Shown here piece by piece: positions 6,743 to 13,481 of a stretch of DNA of 19,678 nt (position 1 is the first letter of the stretch; each line of letters starts with the position of its first letter). The notes under the pieces are model-generated. The model saw only the letters and a list, made by a program, of their open reading frames with translations. It had not been told where the DNA came from and ran no database searches. Position numbers and translations under genes: made by a program. Origin of the DNA: Defluviitaleaceae bacterium (GTDB lineage Bacteria; Bacillota; Clostridia; Lachnospirales; UBA5962); assembly GCA_009787435.1 (NCBI GenBank), contig WRFW01000217.1:1-19678 (forward strand). Reading direction: 5' to 3'.

Positions 6743-7990
6743 TTAAAGGGCAATTTTATTTTTATTTAATATTGTTAAAGTTTCTATATGCAACGTGTTT
6801 GGGAAAAAATCAAACCGTTTTTTTTCTGATAATTCAAAGTTTGTTAAAAGTTCTAAATCTCTTTCAAGAGTTTTAGGGTTGCAAGAAATATAAATAATTT
6901 TATTAGCTTCGCTATTATTTATAGCATTTAAAAGTTTAGAATCACAGCCTTTTCTTGGCGGGTCTAATATTACTATATCTTGTTCTATTTTTGATTGTGC
7001 AGCATCTCCCGCTTCAAAAGTTACATTGTGTGTGTCGTTTATTAAAGCATTTTTCTTAGCGTCTATTATAGCACTTTCTACAATCTCAATACCGTGCACT
7101 TGCTTTGCTTTTCTAGCAGCTAAAATAGAAATTGTGCCTATTCCACAATAAGCATCTAAAACTGTGCTTCCCTCTTCTATATTTTCTAAAACTTTACTAT
7201 ATAAGGCTTCAGTCATAGCTTCGTTTACTTGGTAAAAAGATTGAAGTGATATTTGAAATTTTGCCCCTAAAATCTCACCTGTTATATATGGGGTGCCTTT
7301 TATAGTTTGTGATTTTTCACCCAATATAACATTTGTTTTTTTATCGTTATAATTTAATACTATGCTTGAAACAGGCAAATTAAGATTTAAAATTTCCTCG
7401 GCAATTTTGTGTGGCTCTTTAGTTCGCTTTGCATTTAAAACTAAAGCAAGCATAAGTTCTTCATTTGCTTTGCGTAAAAAAATATGGCGAAGCAAACCTG
7501 TATGCTTTTTTTCATTATAAGGCTCTATTTTTAAGCTTTCAATTTGCCTTATAATATTTACAAAAGATTTATTTGCAATTTTGCAATCATAAAAGTTTAT
7601 ATTTTCATGTGTATTAGGTTTATAGTAACCTATGCCGTTAGTTGTTACAGGGAAAGCGACCTTATTTCTGTAGTGCATATCTTCCCCATGAAAATCTATT
7701 TCTTTTAATTGCAACTGTGATTCATAGTTCATATGAAGTAATGAACAACCGCCGCATTTCAAAAAAGCAGGGCAAATAGGGGTCTCAACCCTAGCCCTGC
7801 TTTTTTCTATAATATTTAACACTTTACCGTAAGCATAGTTTTTTTTAACTTTTAAAATTTTTATTTCTACAAGTTCGCCTGGAAGTGTATTAGGTGTAAA
7901 AACTACAAACCCGTCTATTTTGGAAACTCCACTTGCTTTCTCTGAAAGTTCTAAAATTTTAACGGTGTAAATGTCGTTTTTATTCAGCAT
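6743..7990 (-). CDS. rlmD: 23S rRNA (uracil-C5)-methyltransferase, RlmD/RlmCD/RumA family
   Basis: This SAM-dependent enzyme methylates a uridine at C5 in 23S rRNA. A TRAM domain occupies about residues 1-62. The iron-sulfur ligands are C73, C79 and C82 in CPAFLKCGGCS, plus C136 in FYDCKI. SFYQVN at 251-256, the SAM-binding DAYCGIGT at 279-286, DPPRKG at 343-348 and the catalytic cysteine C370 in YISCNPKTLERDL are all present. One oddity is that the stretch between the cluster (QLQLKE, ending at residue 97) and YRNK (107-110) is about 20 residues shorter than in family members I recall; the frame is intact. Which uridine is methylated cannot be told, and Firmicutes RlmCD can modify two. The start overlaps the khpA stop by 11 bp, so the two are probably coupled. 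Confidence 0.88.
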   Translation of the reverse strand: MLNKNDIYTVKILELSEKASGVSKIDGFVVFTPNTLPGELVEIKILKVKKNYAYGKVLNIIEKSRARVETPICPAFLKCGGCSLLHMNYESQLQLKEIDFHGEDMHYRNKVAFPVTTNGIGYYKPNTHENINFYDCKIANKSFVNIIRQIESLKIEPYNEKKHTGLLRHIFLRKANEELMLALVLNAKRTKEPHKIAEEILNLNLPVSSIVLNYNDKKTNVILGEKSQTIKGTPYITGEILGAKFQISLQSFYQVNEAMTEALYSKVLENIEEGSTVLDAYCGIGTISILAARKAKQVHGIEIVESAIIDAKKNALINDTHNVTFEAGDAAQSKIEQDIVILDPPRKGCDSKLLNAINNSEANKIIYISCNPKTLERDLELLTNFELSEKKRFDFFPNTLHIETLTILNKNKIAL

Positions 7991-8246
7991 TAGGCGTTCT
8001 TGGAGTTTCGTTTAAAATTTCCACGTTTATTCTCTTATCAATTCCATATGAAGCCGCTCTTAAAACTGTTCTTATAGAATGGATAACAGCCCCTTTTTTA
8101 CCTATTATTCTTCCTATATCTTCTGGGTTTGTTTCGATTGTTAATATTATTTCTTCATCTGTTTCGTTTGTTGTTACGAACACTTCTTGTGGCAGCGAAA
8201 CTACACTTTTTGCTATAACTTCTAAAGTAATTTTTAATTTTTCCAT
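7980..8246 (-). CDS. khpA: KH-domain RNA-binding protein KhpA (YlqC)
   Basis: This is a small single-KH-domain RNA-binding protein. In Firmicutes KhpA pairs with KhpB/EloR and affects cell elongation, division and small-RNA stability. The KH signature is IGRIIGKKGAVIHSIR at 44-59, with the GxxG loop GKKG at 49-52. At 88 residues it is slightly longer than the usual 75-80, because of a short C-terminal tail (TPRTPNAE). The start at 8246 follows GAGAGGA. It lies 137 bp after rpsP on the same strand, the classic ffh-rpsP-khpA neighbourhood, and overlaps the rlmD-like gene by 11 bp. The usual next genes rimM, trmD and rplS are missing. The gap before it holds alternative hairpins that could set its level. 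Confidence 0.9.
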   Translation of the reverse strand: MEKLKITLEVIAKSVVSLPQEVFVTTNETDEEIILTIETNPEDIGRIIGKKGAVIHSIRTVLRAASYGIDKRINVEILNETPRTPNAE

Positions 8247-8316
8247 TTTGATTTTCCTCTCTCGTTTGTTTTAAATTATTTTTTATTTTTTCAAAAATAC
8301 CAAAGCTTAATTTATA

Positions 8317-8372
8317 CCAAGTATGTAACTTGGCTAAAAAAATTTAGCCAGTATTTTTTAAATTTTTTTAGC
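8317..8372 (-). promoter_or_regulatory. Mutually exclusive hairpins between rpsP and khpA
   Basis: Three stems compete. A 14-bp perfect inverted repeat pairs 8333-8346 (GCTAAAAAAATTTA) with 8359-8372. A 7-bp stem with a 4-nt loop pairs GGCTAAA at 8332-8338 with TTTAGCC at 8343-8349. A 6-bp stem pairs CCAAGT at 8317-8322 with ACTTGG at 8328-8333. They share bases, so only some can form at once. This layout can act as a switch, attenuator or RNA-processing site; no known riboswitch class is recognised. Confidence 0.5.
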
Positions 8373-8383
8373 TTTTGTAAATT

Positions 8384-8626
8384 TTATATTATATCGTTTC
8401 TTTTTAGTATAGAGCGAACTGTGTCTGTTGGTTGAGCACCGTTGCCTATCCATTTTTTTGCTTTTTCAACATCAATATTTATTGTTGCTGGGTCTGTGTT
8501 TGGGTTATAAGTGCCTATTTCATCTATACTTTTCCCATCACGAGTTGTCCTACTATCTGCAACTACTATTCTATAAAAAGCAGATTTTTTCCTACCCATT
8601 CTTTTCAATCTTATTTTTACTGCCAT
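8384..8626 (-). CDS. rpsP: 30S ribosomal protein S16
   Basis: This is small-subunit ribosomal protein bS16, which binds 16S rRNA and helps 30S assembly. The 80-residue sequence is full length and shows the standard N-terminus VKIRLKRMGRKKSAFYRIVV, followed by ADSRTTRDGKSIDEIGTYNP and a C-terminal KWIGNGAQPTDTVRSIL. All of this is highly characteristic. The start follows AAGGAG, which overlaps the ffh stop codon (TAAGGAG), so rpsP is probably translated in concert with ffh, 14 bp upstream. It is the second gene of the likely minus-strand operon. Confidence 0.97.
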   Translation of the reverse strand: MAVKIRLKRMGRKKSAFYRIVVADSRTTRDGKSIDEIGTYNPNTDPATINIDVEKAKKWIGNGAQPTDTVRSILKRNDII

Positions 8627-8640
8627 TTTTAGTTTTCTCC

Positions 8641-9960
8641 TTACCTTCCAAATAGGGACATTTTCTTTTTGTTTGAAGTCATAAGTTTCATCATTTTTTT
8701 CATTTCTTCAAACTGCTTTAAAAGTTTGTTAACTTCTTGAATAGTTCTACCGCTGCCCGCTGCTATTCTTTTTTTTCTTGAGCCATTTAAAATACCTGGG
8801 TCTTTTCTTTCTTTAGGAGTCATTGAATATATTATAGCTTCTATGTGCACAAGTGCTTTTTCGTTAACATCTTTTTCTAAATCTACACCTGCGTTTGCTA
8901 TACCTGGAATCATACCTATAAGGTTTTTTATAGGACCCATTTTTTTAACTTGCTGCATTTGAGCTAAAAAATCTTCCAATGAAAACTCTTGATTTTTGAT
9001 TTTCTTTTCAAGCTCACGAGCTTCATCTTCATTTACAATTTCTTGTGCTTTTTCAATTAAAGAAAGAACATCTCCCATGCCGAGAATTCTATTTGCCATT
9101 CTATCTGGATAAAAGGGCTGCAAATCTTCAAGTTTTTCACCCATACCGAGATATTTTATAGGCTTGCCTGTTACAGCTCTAATGCTTAGAAGTGCACCAC
9201 CCCGGGCATCACCATCTAACTTTGTCATTATTATGCCGTCTACACCGAGTGTTTCATCAAATGTTTTCGCAATATTTACTGCTTCCTGCCCTATCATTCC
9301 GTCAACTACTAATATAATTTCTTGAGGAGAAACGGTGCTTTTAACGTCAACTAACTCTTCCATTAGTTCTTCATCTATATGCAAACGACCTGCAGTATCA
9401 ATTATTACTACATCATTTTTTTCTAACTTGGCATGTTCCAAAGCAAGTTTAGCAATTTCTGAGGGTTTAGAATCTTCTTTCTTAAAAACTGGGATATTAT
9501 ACTGTTTGCCGACTACTTCAAGCTGTTTAACAGCAGCCGGGCGATAAATATCACAAGCAACAAGAAGACATGATTTATTTTGCTTTCTAAGCTGGGCTGC
9601 TAATTTTCCTGCGGTGGTAGTTTTCCCAGCACCTTGAAGACCAACTAACATATAAACGGTTGGTGATTTTGGTGAAAAAGTAAGCTTAGCAGAAGCTGTG
9701 CCTAGCATATCTGTCATTTCTTCATTAACGATTTTTATAACGTGCTGGGCAGGATTTAAACCTTTAAAAAGTTCTTCTCCTGTTGCTTTTTCAGTAACTT
9801 TTTTCACAAAATCTTTAACTATCATAAAGTTAACATCTGCTTCTAAAAGGGCAACACGCACTTCACGCATAGCTTCTTTAACATCTTTTTCAGTTAAAGC
9901 ACCTTTGCCTTTTAGATTTTTAAAGACATCTTGCAATTTTGTGGAGAGATTTTCAAACAT
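8641..9960 (-). CDS. ffh: Signal recognition particle protein Ffh (SRP54)
   Basis: This is the GTPase of the signal recognition particle. It binds signal peptides and 4.5S/6S RNA and docks with FtsY at the membrane. The N domain covers about residues 1-85. The G domain has the P-loop GLQGAGKTT at 107-115, DTAGR at 188-192 and TKLDGDARGG at about 246-255. The methionine-rich M domain begins near 325, with MTPKERKDP and the RNA-binding segment SRKKRIAAGSGRTIQEVN, and ends in repeated KKMMKLM-type residues. The length of 439 is typical. The start follows a strong TAGGAGG site. It is the first gene of the minus-strand operon, with a consensus promoter about 40 bp upstream. The usual upstream partner ylxM is absent here; an unrelated, divergent sulfurtransferase gene lies there instead. 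Confidence 0.97.
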   Translation of the reverse strand: MFENLSTKLQDVFKNLKGKGALTEKDVKEAMREVRVALLEADVNFMIVKDFVKKVTEKATGEELFKGLNPAQHVIKIVNEEMTDMLGTASAKLTFSPKSPTVYMLVGLQGAGKTTTAGKLAAQLRKQNKSCLLVACDIYRPAAVKQLEVVGKQYNIPVFKKEDSKPSEIAKLALEHAKLEKNDVVIIDTAGRLHIDEELMEELVDVKSTVSPQEIILVVDGMIGQEAVNIAKTFDETLGVDGIIMTKLDGDARGGALLSIRAVTGKPIKYLGMGEKLEDLQPFYPDRMANRILGMGDVLSLIEKAQEIVNEDEARELEKKIKNQEFSLEDFLAQMQQVKKMGPIKNLIGMIPGIANAGVDLEKDVNEKALVHIEAIIYSMTPKERKDPGILNGSRKKRIAAGSGRTIQEVNKLLKQFEEMKKMMKLMTSNKKKMSLFGR

Positions 9961-9999
9961 TGAAACCTCCTATTAAAGTCTTTTTACTTTATGCATATT

Positions 10000-10028
10000 A
10001 TTTTAAACTATTTCAAGGCATTTGTCAA
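10000..10028 (-). promoter_or_regulatory. Sigma-A promoter for the ffh operon
   Basis: Read on the minus strand, a perfect TTGACA (10028-10023) is followed after exactly 17 bp by TAAAAT (10005-10000). Transcription would start near 9993, leaving a leader of about 33 nt with a strong ribosome-binding site. Confidence 0.85.
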
Positions 10029-10166
10029 GCATTAATTTTTCATAATATAAAAATAGCATTTTCAAAGGGATTTTCACGCTAAAGCCGCATAAGAAATGCG
10101 AAGCTTATATATAAACCAATTTGAGCCAATATAAGTTATTTAACTTTATTCAAAAAATTTTTCGGC

Positions 10167-10195
10167 TTGAACTTTAGCTGTAAATGTGGTATAAT
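10167..10195 (+). promoter_or_regulatory. Sigma-A promoter for the sulfurtransferase-DUF1576 operon
   Basis: TTGAAC at 10167-10172, a 17-bp spacer and a perfect TATAAT at 10190-10195. The start near 10202 gives a leader of about 110 nt before the ATG at 10313. Confidence 0.8.
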
Positions 10196-10312
10196 TATCA
10201 CAAGATTAAATATTTTAAAATATAAATATAGTACATTGTTATTTAATAAAGACAGAAACAAACTTATGGTTAAAAGCAAAATACTTTCAATATAAATGAG
10301 GAGAATTTAAAA

Positions 10313-11083
10313 ATGATAAACTATATATCTGAACAGGAACTAGAGCAAAACATAGAAAACTGCATAATAGTAGACGCTAGAACAGAGCTTGAATATACAA
10401 GCGGGCACGTGTTAAATGCAGTAAACTTGCCAATTGACCCAAACTTAATGGACAAAGCAGGCAATTTAATAAATATGTTTGAATGGGCAGCAATAATGAG
10501 CCGAATGGGCATAAGCAATACGGATACAATAATAGTTTATGATAACGGAGCCGGAAAATTTGCAGCACGCTTTTGGTATGCCGCTAAATATTATGGACAT
10601 CAAAATATAGCTATATTAGAGGGCGGATTCCACGAAATTAAAAATTTGAAAATAACAACTGAGCTGCCAAATAGACAACATACTTACTATGAACCTTTAG
10701 CAACACCAGGTTATATGTGCTTTTTACTAGAAACTTTGCAAAATTTTGAGCTTCTAAAATTTGTAGACACTAGAAGCAATGAAGAATGGAGCGGGCAACT
10801 TAGTGCTGGAAACCCAAGAGTTGGGAGAATACCAGGGGCAGTTCATTTAAACTATGAGCGTTTAATTGAGGGGGCTTATTTAAAACAACCTACAGAGATA
10901 AGAGAAATAGCAGAGGGGGTTGGCTTATTGCCTGAAGATACACTGGTGCTTTACTGCCAACTAGGGGCAAGAGCTACACTTGCAGGAATGGCACTTAGAG
11001 AAGCTGGATACCAAAATGTATGGGTTTATGATGGCTCTATGTATGAATGGAGCCGACACAAAGCCCTTGCTTTAGAGGTGTAA
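10313..11083 (+). CDS. Two-domain rhodanese sulfurtransferase
   Basis: This is a cytoplasmic thiosulfate/3-mercaptopyruvate sulfurtransferase-type protein that moves sulfane sulfur through a cysteine persulfide. The N-terminal rhodanese domain (about 1-115) has IVDARTELEYTSGH and, where a cysteine would be, D77 in VYDNGAGKFAAR, so it is inactive and structural as in other tandem rhodaneses. The C-terminal domain (about 140-256) has VDTRSNEEWSG and the active loop CQLGAR at 215-220, with catalytic C215. A charged or polar residue after Cys and an Arg closing the loop resemble thiosulfate-type rhodaneses more than the CGTGVT loop of mercaptopyruvate enzymes; this is inference. No signal peptide is present. 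The start follows GAGGAGA. The stop is one base from the start of a DUF1576 membrane protein, so the two are almost certainly co-translated. Confidence 0.9.
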   Translation: MINYISEQELEQNIENCIIVDARTELEYTSGHVLNAVNLPIDPNLMDKAGNLINMFEWAAIMSRMGISNTDTIIVYDNGAGKFAARFWYAAKYYGHQNIAILEGGFHEIKNLKITTELPNRQHTYYEPLATPGYMCFLLETLQNFELLKFVDTRSNEEWSGQLSAGNPRVGRIPGAVHLNYERLIEGAYLKQPTEIREIAEGVGLLPEDTLVLYCQLGARATLAGMALREAGYQNVWVYDGSMYEWSRHKALALEV

Positions 11084-11084
11084 T

Positions 11085-12320
11085 TTGAACTTTATAAGGA
11101 AATTAACGAATGACCCTTTATACGTAATACTTGCAATAGTTTTAATGTTTATACCTTTTGCTTTTTGGGTAGATAGCCCAAGAAATATTTGGCAAGGATT
11201 GCAAACGATACTTATATATCAAGATATATTAATGGTAGACTATATGTATATTGGAGGCCCTGGGGCAGGCATTTTAAATTCTGTTTCGGTTGGTATTTTC
11301 GGTATTGCTGTTTTGAAGCTTTCTAAAGTGAAAGTAGGCGGTATACACATAGCCGCTATTTGGATACTGGTTGCATTCGCTTTTTTCGGAAAAAATATTT
11401 TAAATAGTATACCAATTATATTAGGTGCTTTTATTTACTCTAAATATAAAAATGAACCTTTTTCTAAATACGTTGCGGTTTCATTTTTTTCAACATCTCT
11501 CTCACCCATTGTAACACATATGTTTCACATTTATGAAAATATGCCTTTTATAGTTTCTTTAATTTTAGCAAACGTGGCAGGTATATTAATAGGGTTTTTC
11601 TTAATACCATTAGCAGCCCAAACAGCGAAAAGCCATGAAGGTTTCCATTTATACAATGTTGGCTTTGCAGCAGGAATTTTAAGTATGTTTCTAGCAATAA
11701 TAATGAGAAACTTTGGGATATATATTGCCCCTGTTTCTTATTGGCACTATGGAAATAATTTAGAAATGCTAATAATGTGTTTGTTAGTAAGCTTAATTTT
11801 ATTAACTATAGGATTTGCTAAGCACGGAAAAATAAGTTTAAAAGAATGCTTTATAGATAGCAAAATCATAGGCGATAAGCTAATTGCAAATGAGGGTTTA
11901 ACATATGTTAATATGGGGCTTGCAGGCATATTTACTAGTTTATTTGTTTTCTTTCTAGGTGAGCTAAATGGTCCCAATATTGGCGGTGTATTAACTATAA
12001 TAGGCTTTGTTGGTATTGGGAAAAACATGTTTAATATATGGCCAATAATGATAGGCTGTTTACTACCTGTGTGGCTTTGGGGCTGGGACATTACTAGCTC
12101 AGTGCTTGCAGTTGCACTATATAGCAGCACTCTTGCACCGATAGTTGCAAATTTTGGGCATATATGGGGTATTGTTGCAGGATTCTTGCACATAAATATG
12201 GCATTTGTAATTATAAATATTCATGGCGGCTTAAATCTTTATAATAATGGGGCAGCTGGTGGCTTCGTTGCAATATTTTTATTAGCAATTATAAGAACAT
12301 TTAATAAAACCAAAGCATAA
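11085..12320 (+). CDS. DUF1576 family integral membrane protein
   Basis: This 411-residue polytopic membrane protein of the uncharacterised DUF1576 family has about ten or more hydrophobic segments. The start is a TTG at 11085, directly after the sulfurtransferase stop and preceded by GAGGTG; the first in-frame ATG lies inside the first membrane segment. Two homologous halves can be seen. The first has YIGGPGAGILNS, FFGKNILNSIPIILGAF, FSTSLSPIVTHMF and HEGFHLYNVGFAAG. The second has LNGPNIGGVL, GIGKNMFNIWPIMIGC, YSSTLAPIVANFGH and HGGLNLYNNGAAGG. Repeated GKN-x2-N-x2-PI and LYN-x-G-x-AG motifs in a duplicated membrane fold are typical of transporters or channels. Coupling to a rhodanese suggests a sulfur compound or sulfane carrier, which is inference only. 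A terminator follows 66 bp downstream. Confidence 0.8.
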   Translation: MNFIRKLTNDPLYVILAIVLMFIPFAFWVDSPRNIWQGLQTILIYQDILMVDYMYIGGPGAGILNSVSVGIFGIAVLKLSKVKVGGIHIAAIWILVAFAFFGKNILNSIPIILGAFIYSKYKNEPFSKYVAVSFFSTSLSPIVTHMFHIYENMPFIVSLILANVAGILIGFFLIPLAAQTAKSHEGFHLYNVGFAAGILSMFLAIIMRNFGIYIAPVSYWHYGNNLEMLIMCLLVSLILLTIGFAKHGKISLKECFIDSKIIGDKLIANEGLTYVNMGLAGIFTSLFVFFLGELNGPNIGGVLTIIGFVGIGKNMFNIWPIMIGCLLPVWLWGWDITSSVLAVALYSSTLAPIVANFGHIWGIVAGFLHINMAFVIINIHGGLNLYNNGAAGGFVAIFLLAIIRTFNKTKA

Positions 12321-12360
12321 TTAAATATAAAATTATTAATAAGCAATTATAAGAACATTT
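12284..12360 (+). repeat. 19-bp direct repeat at the 3' end of the DUF1576 gene
   Basis: AGCAATTATAAGAACATTT occurs at 12284-12302, inside the last codons, and again at 12342-12360, after the stop, 58 bp apart. Weaker similarity continues downstream of each copy (TAATAAAACCAAAGCA against TTAAAAAAGGAAGCA). It looks like a local duplication of the gene's end. Confidence 0.75.
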
Positions 12361-12385
12361 TTAAAAAAGGAAGCAAAAGGAAGTG

Positions 12386-12412
12386 AAAAAAGAGCATTAG
12401 CTCTTTTTTTTT
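12386..12412 (+). terminator. Rho-independent terminator after the DUF1576 gene
   Basis: AAAAAAGAGC at 12386-12395 pairs with GCTCTTTTTT at 12400-12409 around ATTA, followed by more T to 12412. The end of the T-run is also the start of the next gene's -35 box. Confidence 0.9.
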
Positions 12413-12439
12413 GACAATATATCGCACGGGAAATATGAT
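12411..12439 (+). promoter_or_regulatory. Sigma-A promoter for the noc/parB-like gene
   Basis: A perfect TTGACA at 12411-12416, a 17-bp spacer and TATGAT at 12434-12439. The expected start near 12446 gives a leader of about 23 nt. The -35 box shares its first two bases with the terminator T-run upstream. Confidence 0.85.
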
Positions 12440-12468
12440 AAACTATTAAAAAAACAAAGGAGAAAAAT

Positions 12469-13287
12469 ATGAATATACTAACACAAAATGAAATAGTCCA
12501 TTTAAATGTTTCGGAAATAGCCCCAAACCCATACCAGCCAAGAAAATTTTTTGACAAAGATAAAGTACACGAGCTTAGCCAAAGCATAAAAGAATATGGG
12601 GTAATGCAGCCTATAAGCGTACGCCTTATTAATGGAAACAGTTTTGAGCTAGTGTCTGGTGAAAGAAGATTAAGAGCAACGAAACTAGCAGGGCTTGAAA
12701 CAATACCTGCAATAGTAATAAATATTGCCGAAAAAGATAGTGCTGCTCTCGCTTTAATAGAAAATATACAGCGTGAAAATTTAAACTTTATTGAAGAAGC
12801 AGTTGGATTTTATAATTTGATAAATGATTATAAATTAACCCAAGAAGAGTTAGCAAAAAGAATAGGAAAAAGCCAAAGTACAATTGCTAATAAAATTCGA
12901 TTATTAAAACTATCGAAAAGCACTCACAAAGCATTGTTAGAAAACAACCTAACAGAACGCCACGCAAGAGCTTTACTAAAACTAGACGGGGAAGAAAATC
13001 ACGAGAAAGCAATTTCTATCATTTTGAAAAACAATTACAATGTAAAACAGACTGAAGATTTAGTTGAGCGTATGATTTTAACGAATAAAAAAGAGATAAA
13101 CAAAAATAGAAAAATAACACGCCGAATTAAAGATTTTAAAATATTTTCAAACTCAATAAAAGAAAGCTTAAACATAATGGAACAAGCCGGCTTCAACTGC
13201 GATTACATAGTAGAAGAAACTGAAAATGATTTAGAAATAATGATAAGAGTGAATAAAAAGAATGTTATAAATTCACAAGCTAGTTAA
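12469..13287 (+). CDS. noc: ParB/Noc family DNA-binding protein (nucleoid occlusion type)
   Basis: This is a ParB-family CTP-dependent DNA-sliding clamp. The N-terminal domain has VSEIAPNPYQPRKFF (about 14-28), QPISVRL, SGERRLRATKLAG at 63-75 with the CTP-binding GERR at 64-67, and ENIQREN at 98-104. A helix-turn-helix lies at about 123-145 (LTQEELAKRIGKSQSTIANK). The IANKIRLLKLS and LTERHARALLKL segments resemble Noc, which binds NBS sites and stops division over the nucleoid, more than Spo0J. No parA (soj) is adjacent, which also favours Noc, though an orphan ParB is possible. The length of 272 is normal. The start follows AAAGGAG. It appears monocistronic, with its own promoter upstream and a very strong terminator downstream. 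Confidence 0.82.
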   Translation: MNILTQNEIVHLNVSEIAPNPYQPRKFFDKDKVHELSQSIKEYGVMQPISVRLINGNSFELVSGERRLRATKLAGLETIPAIVINIAEKDSAALALIENIQRENLNFIEEAVGFYNLINDYKLTQEELAKRIGKSQSTIANKIRLLKLSKSTHKALLENNLTERHARALLKLDGEENHEKAISIILKNNYNVKQTEDLVERMILTNKKEINKNRKITRRIKDFKIFSNSIKESLNIMEQAGFNCDYIVEETENDLEIMIRVNKKNVINSQAS

Positions 13288-13387
13288 TAATTAATGCTGT
13301 AGATTATAAACATTTTAGGATAAGTAGATTATAAAATAACTACTATATTTAAGGCTAACACAAAAGCATAGTTCTCTCTATTTATTT

Positions 13388-13435
13388 AAAATAACCCCCC
13401 AACCAAGAATTTATTTTTGGTTGGGGGGTTATTTT
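13388..13435. terminator. Strong bidirectional terminator between noc and the secreted-protein gene
   Basis: A perfect 19-bp stem pairs 13388-13406 with 13417-13435 around a 10-nt loop. It has a block of six C facing six G, and T-runs lie at both ends. It separates two convergent genes and can stop transcription from both. Confidence 0.92.
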
Positions 13436-13481
13436 TCTTAGATTTTAATCTAAAAAAACTATTTTATAAAACTAGATATTA

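Larger units (their letters stand above)
9961..10312. other. 352-bp divergent intergenic region
   Basis: This holds the ffh promoter on the minus strand and the sulfurtransferase promoter on the plus strand. Between them is a small hairpin: CGCAT at 10086-10090 pairs with ATGCG at 10096-10100 around AAGAA, extended by AAGC/GCTT after a two-base bulge. No T-run follows it. No gene is seen; an 8-codon frame at 10266-10295 has no ribosome-binding site. Confidence 0.7.

Noticed and set aside
8428..8655. Open frames on the plus strand over rpsP
   Set aside because: They are antisense to a perfectly conserved ribosomal protein gene and lack ribosome-binding sites and recognisable domains.
10266..10295. 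Eight-codon leader peptide upstream of the sulfurtransferase
   Set aside because: No ribosome-binding site and no regulatory codon pattern.
11747..12193. 148-codon open frame antisense to the DUF1576 gene
   Set aside because: It lies wholly inside a well-supported membrane protein gene and shows no domain or start signal.
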